64,000 nt of DNA, taken from contig NC_088297.1 of the NCBI RefSeq assembly GCF_032854445.1, positions 20,409,127 to 20,473,126 on the forward strand. The letters are read 5' to 3'. Shown in pieces: positions 43,471-57,344 of the stretch. The notes beneath the pieces were generated by a model. The model ran no database searches. It was not told where the DNA came from and saw only the letters and a program-made list of their open reading frames with translations. How positions within the stretch are numbered: the first letter of the stretch is position 1; every line of letters starts with the position of its first letter. The DNA is from Liolophura sinensis. Taxonomy: Eukaryota > Mollusca > Polyplacophora > Chitonida > Chitonidae. The translations under genes were made by a program, and so were the position numbers.

Positions 43471-45891
43471 ACACATATGTTGCTTGCCAATAAGTAATAC
43501 ATATACACAGGTCTTGTACAATATAACGTACGAAGACCTATATGTACCGCAAATTAACTCGCCCTTTGGTACAGTGTTCTTATAGAAAAAATACCTAGTA
43601 GGTCATGCACTATTAATGGAAAAAGAGGATAGACACAAAGAAGGTCTAATCTCTGATGGATCTGGGCAAGGTTAACGATTATGGATGAACGTATCAGTAG
43701 CCATACCTATGAATTTTTCAACTCTGCTGTTTTCTACACGTACAAATTGCAGAGATTCACTAAATGTAACTGACTGGCGGTTTCCTGCATATATCCTGTA
43801 CCTTATTTTCAGTGTCACGTCGGTTTGTAGCAGGGCGACGCACCTTTAAATCCCCCAAAACCGGGTATGCTAACAGATATGATATAGTGGTGACACTACA
43901 TATATACACGTAAAGTGAAAGCAACCGCGACCACGATGAGTTTTGTGTTGCAGAGTAACACGCTGGTGCATGGCTTCTCAGTTTGGCATGGTACATAACC
44001 AAGTTGTAGCGTGAGACTTTGTCAAATGCATACATACACATGCATTAGTATAGGCTATACTTTCATGCGCATTTGTGGCTATACACGAAAGCTTTTGGTC
44101 AGATTGAAGTATCGCTACCTTCGTGCTGTTATGGCAGCCATGTTGGCAAGATGATCCACATTTTTTTGTTGGTGGAAACCTTCCAGCCCGTAAACCTGTG
44201 CTAAATATCTAGACCACAAATTCCGAAAATATGTTTTAGAAAAAGTTGTTTTTCTTTTTGTTTTTGTTTTTTTTTTTTTTTGCTTTCTGATCTGATTAAA
44301 TCACATTAATTGTGATTGTGTGGTTTGAAACTGCCACGTATATGACTCTCGTATGTGGAGATAAATAAAAACTGATTCAATTTAACGTGGCCCAAAGGGA
44401 TACTACGTAAAAACAGTTTTGATAACTAGAAAATGATAATAACCTGACAAATTCAACAATTTAATACATATTATAAGGCAAATAGTTACATATTAAATAT
44501 TCTCCAATCTGGCCATTGTAAAAGATTTGGCTTTCACGAGTATTTTTTTATTATTATAACTCATTCTTATGTCATTTTGAAGCGTCATGCTGCCAGGCTG
44601 TGTGTCTTATCATCATCCCGCTCTGTCGTTTCATTGCATCGTGTTGCGTCGGTGTGTTTCTTTGCACTGCGTCATTTTGTCTCTTCGCGCTATGTCGCTT
44701 TTTCTCTTCTCAATGTCGTTTTGTCTGCGAGCAATATATGATACACAGGTACTCTGGATATTGCCTGGTCTCTCCAAACGGACTGCATAATAGTAGAATA
44801 CAGTTTTGCCTGCTGAGAACACTAAGGTTGCGTTCATCCATCCACTGCATGGATGGTTTCCCGTGTAGCTTGTGCTCTAAAATACTGGCTAAGGTGTGTG
44901 TTGTTACAACGTCCTGAAAATCAACGATTTACCATTGACAGCGTGTGGCTTATTAAATTAATGAAAAATTCAGAAAATCTACCAGCAAGACTGTGTCAAC
45001 TAAGCTGCTTCAAACTAAGACAGCCTTCCTAAGGCTTTATGGTGTTCTCGTTTTATCTTTTCCTGTTTTGGCTCCCATGACTGACGCACTGGCAAATTTT
45101 AATAATACACAATGGGCGCCAGTTGTTCGAATAATTAAATACCTGTCCAACCGCCTGCGTGTTGTTCACAGACAGAGACGTGCTATGCAAGATTCAACAT
45201 TAGTGTTAAGATTTATGCACGAGAGTCCAACTCTCAGCATTATTACAGTTTCTGTGAATAAACATTTTGGATTTGGTGCATGTCCTACTGTGGAGGCATG
45301 CAAAGGCAACTCGTTTATAAAGTATATGTAGGAATGGCGCGCAGACAGTATGGAAGATATACGGTTAGCCGCTTTTCGATACCCCCCATGGCGACCCTCG
45401 TCTCTTTTTTTTTTTTTTTTTTTGCAAGGCAAGCCCGAAGCGCTCCTATGACGTCATAGCTCGCTTGTCAGATGTCAAATGGCTAAAAATAGCAACAGAG
45501 TTACCGGGCGTGCAATGTACATGAGGTTAGCTTGTTTAGATGAGGGGCCCTGTTTGATATGTATACAGGCATTGTAGTAGCGTAGACGATTTAAGACTTG
45601 CACGAGGGTGAGAAGACCAAAGGCTTTGACCCACGTTGCCGTGTACGACCCCCGAGGACTAAAGCCCTGGGAGACTGCCTGCAGATTTAGCGGGTCAACT
45701 TAATACAGTGGACGCTGCCCGGCTGACATCTATTATAATTTTGGCGGCTATCTTCAGCTAACTATTATACGGCGCCTCACTGACGTCACATCATTATCAG
45801 AGGTTTATAGCGCGGACCAGGAATCTCGCTGGAAGGTGGTAGTAGTCTGCGTGGATTTACTGTACACGCATCCCTAAAACCCAGCGGCAGA
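43471..45891. other. Intergenic, no confirmed gene
   Basis: Several open frames of 60-112 codons (for example 44600-44917, 44993-45331) show no domain or splice support. Poly-T runs occur at 44265-44281 and 45405-45422. The last 400 bp are less AT-rich and could be a promoter region. Confidence 0.35.
45781..45788. promoter_or_regulatory. CRE-like palindrome TGACGTCA
   Basis: A perfect CREB/ATF-type palindrome about 100 bp upstream of an ATG that abuts a splice donor. A single 8-bp match can arise by chance; the position makes it worth noting. Confidence 0.25.
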
Positions 45892-45894
45892 ATG
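45892..45894 (+). other. Possible first coding exon: ATG directly before a splice donor
   Basis: The sequence CGGCAGAATG/GTAAGT places a consensus donor right after a start codon, as in genes whose first coding exon contains only Met. No downstream exon could be assigned within the window, so this is tentative. Confidence 0.2.
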
Positions 45895-45988
45895 GTAAGT
45901 TAATGACAGCTTTATCCTTTTTTTTTTGTCCTCAACGGCATATTTGTATCTCCAAGCATGTTAAAGAATTTGTCTAAACCGTAGTACC

Positions 45989-47269
<1,281 letters not shown>

Positions 47270-48785
47270 TCATAACTAATGTACCAGAGTCAAGCTAATT
47301 GCCTCTGATATACAATGTACCAGAGTCAAGCTAATTGCATCTCAGTCAAGCTGATGGCACCTCAGGCAAACTGTTTGCACCTCATACACGATATACTTCA
47401 GTCAAGCTAATCGCACCTCAGTCAAGGTAATTGCACCTCAGACAAACTATTTGCACCTCGTACACAATGCCCCACAGTGAAGCTAATTGCAGCTCATATA
47501 CAATGTACCGCTGTCAAGCTAATTGCATCTCATACGCACTGTACCACAGTCAAGCTACTTGCATCTCATACACAATATACCTCAGTCAAGCTAGTCGCAC
47601 CTCAGTTAAGCTTACTGAACCTCAAATACAGTGTACCACAATCAAGCTAACTGTACCTGGTACACAATATACTTCATTCAAGCTAATCCCACCTCACACA
47701 CAATATACCACATTCAAGCTAATTACACCTTATACGCATTGTACCACAGACAAGCTAATTGCAACTTAAACACTATGTACTACAGTCAAGCTAGTTGCTC
47801 CTCACGTACACCATATCACAGACAGGCTAATCTCACTTCATTCACAATGCGCCACAGTCAAGCTAATCGCACCTCATACACAGTGTACCAGACAAGCTGA
47901 TGCACCTCATACCCGATTTACCACAGTCAAGCTATTCGCGCCTCATACATAATGTACTAAAGTCAAGCTAAATGCACCTGATACGCAATGTACCACATTC
48001 AAGCTAATCGCACCCCATACACAATGTACCACATTCAAGCTGATCGCGCCTCATACACAATGTACCAATCAAGCTAACTGCACACCATACACAATGTACC
48101 AATCAAGCTAATTGCACCTTATACGCAACTTACCACAGTCAAGCTAATTTACCTCATACGCAATGCACTACGGTCAAGCTAATCCCAACTGAAACACAAT
48201 GTACCACAGTCAAGCTAATGAACCTTATACGCCATGCACCACAGTCAAGTTAATCGTACCTCATACACAATGTATTACAGACAAGCTAATCATACCTCAT
48301 ATGCAATCTACCACAGTCAAACTAATCGCACGTCATACAAAAGAAAAAGAAATGTACCAGTGTAGCTAATTGCACATCATACAGAATGTACCAGTCAAGC
48401 TAATCGCACCTCATACGCGATTTACCACAGTCACGCTAATCGAACATAATGCACAATGTACCACAGTCAAGCTTATCGTTCCTGGTGCGCGATTTACCAC
48501 AGTCAAGCTAATCGCACCTCATACACAATGTACTAGTCAAGCTAATTGCATCTCATGCAGAATGTACCACAGCCAAGCTAATCGTCCCTCAGACGTGATT
48601 TGCCACAGTCAAGCTAATCGCATATCATACATTATGTACCACAGTCAAGTTAATTGACCTCATACCCAATGTACCACAGTAAAGCTGATCGCACCTCATG
48701 CGCAATATACCACAGTCAAGCTAATCATACACATTGTACCACTGTCATGCTAATTACACCTCATACACAATGTGCCACAGCCAAA
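47270..48785 (+). repeat. Minisatellite of about 37 bp, about 40 copies
   Basis: The unit consists of ATGTACCACAGTCAAGCTAA followed by TCGCACCTCATACACA, with many substitutions and small indels. Open frames within it (47431-47900, 48370-48937) reflect the repeat and are not genes. Confidence 0.95.
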
Positions 48786-50145
48786 AGTACTGTTATAAAA
48801 AACTTTTCAGAAAATTATTTAATTTTAACGAACGATATCTGTTGTCTAGTATGTCCAGAGTGGATGTACACAAAACTCACATGCTCCTTTTCTGTAAATT
48901 AGTGAATGTCACCGAACGCTATCTGTTGACTCTTTGAGCTATGCGCTTTTTACAACACCTGTTGTTTTGGTTTGTTTTATTTTTTTTTATTTTCATTTTA
49001 ATTAGCTGAAATTCGAAGAAAGCTAATTCAAAACAAATACCACGTGCTACATGCACTGATATACAAATATACACAAATATGTGCATGTCGATAATGACAG
49101 CTGGAAATGACGGAGCGTTCCCAAGACGCATGCTCGCCTGTCAACATATGAAACATAACACCACTAATCAAGGACCTCCCTGTCGTTTTGGTATCGTGAC
49201 GTTAGCTCGCGAAGTTTCATACGCAGCAAAAATGGAGACGATCGAGTCTGGTTTGGGCGGGAAAACAACCATCTGGAAACACAATATGTACATATATATG
49301 ATATCAATACGTCCCTGCTTTTATTCATTTTCATTTCTTTTTCTTTTGAGGATTCATGTTGATGGTTGTCATGGAAATTACACACACGATTATTGAATAG
49401 CAATGATAACTTTGCGACGATGGCTTCGTATACGAATACTTATTCTTGTAAGACATGTACACAACAAAAATATATGGTTCTAAAATGGTTCTTCGTAATA
49501 GGAAACGATCCTTTACCTATTTTAGGTGATTGCCTATATATTATTAGCGTATATACTGTGTGATCAGGGAATAGTTTATAACTATTTGTTATGAAAAATG
49601 AAAGCTGGTATGAAACCGTTTCAGCATTTCTAAAGCTTTGTACCTGAGCTGAAACAAACGTTATATCAAAGCTCCATTGGAGCAAAGAATGCTATTAAAT
49701 TTCGTCCATTACTGTATTTCTCTCGAACTTTTCCTACCTGAATTTCTAGACAAGGAAATGACTTAAAGACTTTATCTGTGGCGAAGTTTTGTTTGCTTGA
49801 CCAACTGATTACAAATCGTGGCATAGGGAATTCCAAGTATGTACAGTTGACAATAAATTTTAACAGGCTCTCAGTTTGTATTCGCTGTCAATGCTACCAG
49901 ATGCACATATTCCAAACCCTCATACAAAAGTATTTTGACTTCTGGAGCCTATAGTTACACATAAATGTGTCAGAAGAATGTGGCTAGTCCAGGTGTATCA
50001 AGACACAAACAATGACCTCGCTGCTTCGATCGACAATTCACCAATAAGATCGCGTGTTCGAATCCTGCTCTCGCCATCTCGGTTTCTGCTTTGAGCCATC
50101 ACAACTCAAACGTAGTCATGTGGTAAATATGTTATTTTGTATGTT
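48786..50145. other. Intergenic, weak tRNA-like motif
   Basis: No gene recognised. Near 50020-50090 a B-box-like GTTCGAATCCTGC could be the relic of a SINE head. Confidence 0.3.
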
Positions 50146-50260
50146 TTTATTTGATTGGTGTTTCACGACGTACTCAAGACTATTTCACTCATACGACTGT
50201 GGCCAGCATTATGGTGGGAGGAAATCGGACAAAGTCCGGGGAAACCCACAACCATCGGCA
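50146..50260 (-). mobile_element. SINE-A, 5'-truncated
   Basis: Plus strand: TTTATTTGATTGGTG, GACGTACTCAAGACTATTTC, GCATTATGGTGGGAGG, ending near ACAACCATCGGCAGG. No obvious target duplication. Confidence 0.83.
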
Positions 50261-50630
50261 GGGTAAGTATATGATACTTTTCTTTATTATCGTGGAGTTC
50301 CACGAGTATTAAGGCACATCCTGATATTTCTGTGTGGGCGGCCACGTGGACTGTTTACATGCGTATAAAGTATCCACAGCTGAAATATAATCTACAGGAT
50401 AGACGGTGATGTGCGGACTGCAGTGAAAGCAGCGCAGCCAATCAGCCACAGACGAGATATTTTACCGCACCCCCCCCCACCCTATACGCATTTTGAAAAG
50501 GGAATTAACCTACATTCAAGTTCGCTCTATATTGTCTGCGAAATTGAAATCAGGAGTTTGAGTACGAGACATCCGTGTGACTGTTAAATAACATAGTGGC
50601 GGGTAACAGTCAAGTGTATGTAAACTTCTA
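50261..50630. other. Intergenic, short poly-C tract
   Basis: A poly-C run lies near 50470-50481; otherwise unique sequence. Confidence 0.3.
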
Positions 50631-50646
50631 AACTAATATCGTAATT

Positions 50647-50827
50647 CGCTGTGAGTTCAACTCCAGTTCATGCTGGCTCCCGCTTCGGCCGTATACGGGA
50701 AAGTCTGTCAACTTCCTGTGGATGGTCGTGGGTTTTCCATGAGCTCTGCTGGGTTTCTTCCCACCATAATACTGGCCGCCGTCGTATAAGTGAAATATTC
50801 TTGAGTACGGCGATCAAAGAAATAAAT
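50647..50827 (+). mobile_element. SINE-A, 5'-truncated, with 16-bp target duplication
   Basis: Starts in the B box (CGCTGTGAGTTCAACTCC) and ends GAGTACGGCGATCAAAG and AAATAAAT. Perfect AACTAATATCGTAATT copies flank it at 50631-50646 and 50828-50843, so the truncation happened at insertion. Confidence 0.93.
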
Positions 50828-51180
50828 AACTAATATCGTAATTTATGGACAATAAAGCAAGAACCAATTTATTTAATAATCCACTGACTATATTATAGTT
50901 TAATTGTTTTGGAAGCTTGGCTGCTTGGATAAATGTTACCCGGCCTTCTTTGCGCAAGGTGTCACTAAGTAACAGTTATGCCCCTTTATTCAATATGGCT
51001 CACTCTGAAAAAATAAACTGCCTTTCGTAGATTTTTACAAATTTTTCATTGATATATTTTTGCAGAACGTTAGCGTTACTTTAAAAAAAAATTGTTAAAT
51101 TAATAGAAGGTCGATTGTTTGAGTGATGCAGAATGTAATTTGTTTTGTGGCACATTATTCCATTAATACGAGCGTAGTCG

Positions 51181-51310
51181 AGCCTCATGAGCAGTGAGTA
51201 TGGTGAGAGTGGGAAGAGACTCCAAATTCCATGCCCAATACCGGGTTTGAACCTGTGGCTGAGCGACTCTGAAAGACAAGATACTTTAACCATTCAGCCA
51301 AGGCCAGATC
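51181..51310 (-). other. tRNA-like head of a third SINE family (candidate)
   Basis: On the minus strand CTTGGCTGAATGGTTAAAG resembles an A box and CAGGTTCAAACCCGG a B box, spaced as in a tRNA. The rest does not match SINE-A or SINE-B. It may be a tRNA-derived SINE seen once here. Confidence 0.4.
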
Positions 51311-52004
51311 CGAATTCTCGTGTATGTAAATGTATAAAAAAGGAATCATTACAATTTTGACTGAGAAAATTTTTTTGAATCCACTTCTTGCTTCGTATTG
51401 CCAGAAATCTATTACCTTCACCGGAAATTTATTGTTGGGATGTCTGTATTAAAAATGTATTTGTAAGATGCAGACATAACACCGTATGAATAAAGAACGC
51501 CCCGACACCATCTAAATCCACCCCAGCTCACTGCAGGTTAACTGAACCTTTTTGTCACATTAATCTAGGCTCATGGAAAATCTGAAACCCTTGCAAAATA
51601 AACCCCTGGGGATTTAAGGACAGGTACTAAATCAATCAACCTCATATATAAGCTACATATGGCAATAAACATTTGACCCACATTTACCTACATAAGCAAC
51701 TCAACAGTCAGGTAAGAATGCTTCAAATATGTAGGATTGCTTCTCTAGGATGTCTCATTCTACAGACTCGCTACGCTTCGTTTGTCGAAGCCCTGGACCA
51801 TCGGGAGGTTAAGGGGTTATTTAAGGAGCAATCCCGCTACAATGGGCCTGAGGTTAATCTAATGAGATTGCGAGGTTCGAAACCCAATATAGTGAAAGGT
51901 TCACACGGTCACCTGTCATCACAGCGAGTATGAACAGGTTGTTTTGTCATAGCGTTGTGCATCGTTCAATTAATCTGTTGTGGGCATGTCAACATTTTCA
52001 TGAC
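51311..52004. other. Intergenic, weak tRNA-like motif
   Basis: GCGAGGTTCGAAACCC at about 51873 looks like a B box without a convincing cloverleaf. No gene seen. Confidence 0.3.
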
Positions 52005-52370
52005 GTCAGTCAAACACCCACCTACCCATCCAGGTAGTCAGTAAGTCAATCAGACACTCACCTCCCCATTCAGGTGGTCAGACAGTCGATCAGACACTCC
52101 CCCACCCATTCAGACAGTTAGTCAATCAGACACCCATCAACCCATTCAGACAGTCAGTCAGTCAGTCAATCAGACACCCACCTATCCATTGAGACAGTCA
52201 GTCAGTCAGTTAATTAGACACCCACCTACTCATTCATACAGTCAGTCAATCTGCCAGTCATTCAGTCAATTAAACACTCAGCTACCCATCAAGGCTATCA
52301 GTCAGCCAGTCAGTCAATTAGTGAACTAATGTAGCAGACAACCATCCAGTCAGTGACACAAGCTGCTTTT
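52005..52370 (+). repeat. Degenerate tandem repeat of about 55-60 bp
   Basis: About six units share CAGTCAGTCAATCAGACACC and CACCTACCCATTCA-like parts. Short CAGT runs within units vary in length. Confidence 0.8.
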
Positions 52371-53173
52371 CCAGTGAGTCATTAACCAGTAGGTTTTGCA
52401 TTAAATCGGTAAACCGTTTGGATTTTCAGCGAGTCACTAAAAAATTTAAGTTTCCCTTGAACTCGTTGGTGTTCCTCTGTCTTAAACTAGTTGTTTTATC
52501 ATTTAGTCAGATGATCAAATGATCATTCATTCATTCAGTCATTTGGTCAGTGCGACGGTTAATTGTTCATTCAGATTACAATATACCACATGTATATGCC
52601 TAGGTAAACAAAACAATCACTGTTTACCCTTTGCTGTAGCTTTAGGAAGGAGGCAGTGAGCTTTTATTACGCTTACCGCGGATGAAATGACCTATTCATA
52701 ACTAACCCCCAAAACTCAAGTGCAACATGCATTCACAGGCCAAAATTTCATGTTTTAGTTTCTATTTCATTTTTAATTTTTTTTTTTATTTTTTTTTTTT
52801 TTTATATTTTATATATTTTTTCTATTTCTTTTTTCTTTTCTAAGGTCACTCGCGGTCATGCGTGAAGCGGAATATATACATTAAGTTTTATACATATATG
52901 TATGTGTGATAAAGCTTCCTGTAAGGTATGAGTTATACATTTTGCTCATTAGGTATTCAGACCATGTGAAACGGATACAGCAGCTGTAGAGAGTTTCTAA
53001 ATGATGTGATAATTATAGGTCTTACCTTAGCTCTGCCTCAAACTAGAGTGTTAATAATATAATCGTGTTTTCAATATATCTTTGAATAGGTCCAGGTTAA
53101 TGTATGATTTAACCTGGTAGAGGGTACATAAACTTCCATGCGCATAGCTTTAACAGTGTTGGTATGAATACTT
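52371..53173. other. Intergenic, T-rich tract
   Basis: A T-rich low-complexity tract lies at about 52755-52840. No gene recognised. Confidence 0.35.
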
Positions 53174-53730
53174 TCAGTTCGGGCAGCATTTATGGTTTAT
53201 ACTTTTATGCACATTCCTTGGGCAGTGTTTATGGTGTGTACTTTTGTTCACATGGTTTGGGTAGTGTTTATGGTGTGTACTTTTGTTCACATGGTTTGGG
53301 TAGTATTTACGGTGTGTAGTTTTATGCACATTCTTTGGGCAGTGTGTATGGTGCATGCTTTTGATCATATTCTTTGGGTAGTGTTTATAGTTTATACTTT
53401 TATGCACATTCTTTGGGCAGTGTTTATGCGTACTTTTGTTCACATGGTTTGGGTAGTGTTTATGGTTTATATTTTTATGCACAGTCTTTAAGCAGTGTTT
53501 ATGGTTTTTACTTTTATGCACATGCTTTAGGCAGTGTTTATGGTTCGTACTTTTGTTCACATGGTTTGGGTAGTGTTTATGGTTTATACTTTTATGCACA
53601 TTCTTTGGGCAGTGTTTATGGTGGGTACTTTTGTTCACATGGTTTGGGTAGTGTTTATGGTTTATACTTTTATGCACAGTCTTCGGGCAGTATTTGTGGT
53701 TTATACTTGTATGCAGATACCTTGGTCAGT
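53174..53730 (+). repeat. 39-bp minisatellite with alternating units, open on both strands
   Basis: The unit is GGGCAGTGTTTATGGT followed by a stretch of two types: TTATACTTTTATGCACATTCTTT or GTGTACTTTTGTTCACATGGTTT (in parts). The types often alternate, giving a 78-bp dimer. Because 39 is a multiple of three, frames stay open: 142 codons on the plus strand (13-residue repeat GSVYGLYFYAHSL) and 167 on the minus strand. I treat it as non-coding. Confidence 0.9.
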
Positions 53731-54368
53731 GCCCCTAGTGCGATTCTCCACGGGCCAATTCCCAACACAGTAAATCAATCACTTTGTCAGTCTCTAATAT
53801 AATAAGTCATTCAACTAAGAAAGCAGTTGGACAGAGATGACTGCGATGACAAATTATGTTTGTTCGAGAAACGGCTCATTAACGGAAGACCTTAGCATTA
53901 GTGAGTTAGTCAACCATTCAAAGGGTTATTCATTTAGTCAATGGAGCCTTTATTAGTCAGACATTTAACTCACCACGACTGTCTCACCGAGCAGTGCGAG
54001 TTTGTGCAGCCTGTATTATAATACTTCACCTCCACACCGCACTGGAGCACGTTCTACTTTTTGTTGTCTGCTGTGACGTATATTCTGAACTCTGAAACAT
54101 TCCTGAACGCGGAGCTGGCGCTGCATGTCTACTGACCCATATTTTACGGAGGGAAATTTTCTCCAGTCGAAACATAAATAAATTCTTTGTTTGTCTATGA
54201 CGTATGTGAGGTGTAAAGTTTTTTTTAAACGGCTTAGGTGCAATAAAACTTTTATCCGACCATCGAAGCGTGATGAGGCATATATGAGATTAATAGGATC
54301 AGTAGCGGTAACTGTGCTATACGTTGAACGGGTGGAAACTTTACAGTAACTGATCATTCAACATATTA
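53731..54368. other. Intergenic, no feature seen
   Basis: A 113-codon minus-strand frame at 54016-54357 has no motif or splice support. Confidence 0.3.
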
Positions 54369-54380
54369 CCCCACCAAGAA

Positions 54381-54453
54381 CTTATTTATTTATTTATTTA
54401 TTTGATTGGTGTTTTACGCCGTACTCAAGAATATTTCACTTATACGACGGCGG
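54381..54453 (-). mobile_element. SINE-A fragment of 73 bp with 12-bp target duplication
   Basis: Contains the reversed tail (CTTATTTATTTATTT), GATTGGTGTTTTACGCCG and ACTTATACGACGGCGG only. Perfect CCCCACCAAGAA copies flank it at 54369-54380 and 54454-54465. Confidence 0.93.
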
Positions 54454-54465
54454 CCCCACCAAGAA

Positions 54466-55159
54466 GTAAGGTTTTAAAAGATTCCAATGGCCGCGGGATC
54501 ACGAAGCGGTTTAGACTTAAGTCAAATTTCTTGGTTTGTTACTTTCTGTTATTTTAGCTGAAATTTGTTTCTCAGTAACATACCCAGAATTTACGTTGTC
54601 AACCAATATCTTAACCCTTTTACGTAAGAAATGACAATTTTAAACTGGTTTGAAATTTGAAAGTCTAAGATCGCTTCGAGATCACGGGGCCAGGCACTCG
54701 ACTGAGTTAAGTTTGAACAAACATTCTGAAGTTCAAAAACTTCAGAACATTTAAAATTTTTGTATTCTCTGTTGTAAATATACACCATTACATATTTTAG
54801 CGAAACTATTAAATAAATATATGATGAAAACAAGTACAGCTAGGCCAACAATTACCGTGAACCTTGATTGATTGTGATGTCATGTCTGGTGTCTTCAGCA
54901 TAACATTCCTCTGAGGCAGCACTCTATATACTGTAATGCCTTTAACATTCGGCCCAAAAGGTGCATTTTGAGAGGCAAATAAATTTCCTGTAATATTACT
55001 TTTGGCGCTGAAGAGTCTTTATTCCAGTAAGACATCATCCTACCTTCCAAACACACCTCAAAAAAACTCTCAGAATCCGGCAAAATGAATAATTCCTGGA
55101 CGAAACCGCATGCTATGGGCATAATATCAGTCTGCAGTAAAGGAACCCATAAAGTTTAC
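54466..55159. other. Intergenic; one SINE-B module
   Basis: GTCATGTCTGGTGTCTTCAG at about 54880-54900 followed by CTGAGGCAGCACTCTATA matches the SINE-B body module. Otherwise unique sequence. Confidence 0.45.
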
Positions 55160-55359
55160 NNNNNNNNNNNNNNNNNNNNNNNNNNNNNNNNNNNNNNNNN
55201 NNNNNNNNNNNNNNNNNNNNNNNNNNNNNNNNNNNNNNNNNNNNNNNNNNNNNNNNNNNNNNNNNNNNNNNNNNNNNNNNNNNNNNNNNNNNNNNNNNNN
55301 NNNNNNNNNNNNNNNNNNNNNNNNNNNNNNNNNNNNNNNNNNNNNNNNNNNNNNNNNNN
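55160..55359. other. Assembly gap, 200 N
   Basis: Exactly 200 unknown bases, a round number typical of a scaffold gap of arbitrary length. Features across it cannot be trusted. Confidence 0.99.
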
Positions 55360-56098
55360 TACTTCATGTAATCAAGCAAATAAAGTTGCGTAAAGACAAT
55401 TACGAGAACACGTTTATGAAATTCATGAAAAATTTAATACAAATATGGATGCATTTTATATAATGCATTCAGGCGGTTTAATTTTTTAATGCATTATGTG
55501 TAAAATTTTCAAATTAGAATCTTAGAAAACTGACGTTATTGCCGTTTTCCATGATCTTTGTGACATTTTAACATAAATCAGTCTAATGTGCGCAATAACA
55601 ATTTTTTTAATTTAAAGTGCTCGAGTGCGACCGAATTTAATTACAAAAAAAACCCAAATAAAACAAAAGAGCAAGTCCGGATTGAAAACAGGCTAATGCA
55701 TTTCGTGTGTGTATTCGGCTTTAATTGCTGTGACTCGGACGATGGCATTCAGCAAGTAGTTTCATTTTATCCACCTCATTTTTACACTGTTCTGAACCGT
55801 AAATAAGATAGTTGCAAAGAAAGGCCAGAAGCCCCTTTTATCTGCATGTGAAGGCTGCTGCAATTACAGAGAACCTTCACTCCTGGCCACGCCTATCACA
55901 GTTTTAAAATGGTTAGTATTCATGGCTTCGCATTGTTGGAGATCAACATTTTGTACCAGTATGTCATGTGGGACTGTCAGGTATATGGTATATCTAGCCT
56001 TCATATGTCTGTATGCTTTATATCTGGTGTGTGCTAAATAGTAAGTGCACTGGGGCAACAAGATGTCGTTATATTAGTTGTAGTTGCTCGGGAGGCCA
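55360..56098. other. Intergenic, no feature seen
   Basis: AT-rich unique sequence; nothing supported. Confidence 0.3.
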
Positions 56099-56206
56099 CC
56101 GTGGCCAAGGTGCTTAGCTTCTCACGAATGCGGTCGCTGTGAGTTCAAGTCCAACTCATGCCAGCTTCCTTTCCAGACATACCTGGGAAGGTCTGCCAGC
56201 TACCTG
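56099..56206 (+). mobile_element. SINE-A, 5' part only
   Basis: Head CGGGAGGCCACCGTGGCC with an internal deletion, B box GTGAGTTCAAGTCC, and core to GGTCTGCCAGCTACCTGAC. The 3' half and tail are missing. Confidence 0.82.
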
Positions 56207-56474
56207 ACGTCTTCATAAAAATGTAACAATGGTACTGTTGTGCTTTTATTTCTTTAACTGTAGTAAAAGTTTGCACTTCAGTACAATTAGAACTGTAGAA
56301 ACGAAGATGATAGATGTACTGATGAACAGAAACAACTAAGTCCATATTTTATGTACCATCATGCATAAAATAGAACGCATGGAACATGTGTTCAATGTTT
56401 AATTGGTATTTAAGATACATTTAGGGGCATTGGCAGCTGGTGTGACAGTTCATTAATGTTAATCAAACTCTGGG

Positions 56475-56659
56475 GGGGGGGGGGCGTGTCGGCTTACTAC
56501 CTTTGGTAAATAGTGAAGCAGCAGCAGATAAAAGAGCAATGGAAAGCGGTCCTGAAACAAGGAGACACATTACATGCGCTCTAAAGACTTCTTCGTCACA
56601 TGACTCAAAAACTGTTAAGTAGGACGTTAAACCCCAAGCACTCACTCACTCACTCGAAG
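56475..56659 (+). mobile_element. SINE-B, 3' half
   Basis: A poly-G run precedes GGCTTACTACCTTTGGTAAA, ACAAGGAGACACATTACATG, GTAGGACGTTAAACCCC and the (ACTC)n tail. The head is missing. Confidence 0.82.
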
Positions 56660-56915
56660 TTGGGAGACCCGCAATCAAGCACTGAGAGGGTAGAGCAAGG
56701 AAAGATGACTGGTCGGTGTGGTGTCAGGATAATATGACTGGGAGGGGTGTCATGTCTGGTGTCTTCGGTATGATACTTTAGTGACGGCAGCACTTTGGCG
56801 GCATGGACCTTGCCCTACCACAAGAAGACATAAATATATGTACACACACATAATGGCCCCTCGTACTCGTATGATTGAAACGTTGACTGAACGTTTGACG
56901 CTAAACCCCAACCAT
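56660..56915 (+). mobile_element. SINE-B variant with GGTGTCATGTCTGG module
   Basis: Follows directly on the tail of the previous SINE-B. It contains GAAGTTGGGAGACCCGC, GGTGTCATGTCTGGTGTCTT, CAGCAC, GGCATGGACCTTGCC, CACAAGAAGACA and GACGCTAAACCCCAACC. It shows that the module tandemly repeated at 21441-21800 belongs to this family. Confidence 0.7.
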
Positions 56916-57344
56916 TCATTGCGAAGTCTAGAAGCTTTTTACATATCGCCTATTTTTCTGGTATTGGGTTTGAATCCAGCTTGGTCCGGTTGTTGCAAAT
57001 ATAGATTGTTGAACAAAACCGAAACAGGAATGCTTAAGTCATTTAATCAAGTTCAAATAAACGAATTCAGGGTTTTGCGTTTGGAACGTAAATGAAAGCA
57101 CGTTGACCATTCAGGAAGCGCGGTTTGGCTGCATGAACATTCGCTTAGCCAATTTCAGCACTTTTCCGGCGGAAGGCTTTGTTTACTTTTTAAAGAATGA
57201 CATATTTGGCCCTATATGACTAAATTTGTGTATTCGCAATCGCTGCAGCATCCTTCATACAACATTTTCGTATAGTTTTATACCCAGGCCTGTTGTTAAG
57301 TGAATAGCCCATGTGGAAAGGTAAGAGCCCTATGGAAAAGTATG
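56916..57344. other. Intergenic, no feature seen
   Basis: Unique sequence; nothing supported. Confidence 0.3.

Noticed and set aside
44993-45331. Plus-strand frame of 112 codons
   Set aside because: No recognised motif or gene structure around it.
47431-48937. Frames with Y/H/Q/A/N repeats
   Set aside because: Translation of the 37-bp minisatellite with drifting frame.
50020-50090. Possible tRNA gene
   Set aside because: A B-box-like motif is present but acceptor and anticodon stems do not form.
51830-51910. Possible tRNA gene
   Set aside because: Only GGTTCGAAACCC resembles a B box; no cloverleaf.
53174-53677. 167-codon minus-strand frame rich in His, Lys and Asn
   Set aside because: Product of a 39-bp repeat with no promoter, splice or homology support; kept only as a repeat.
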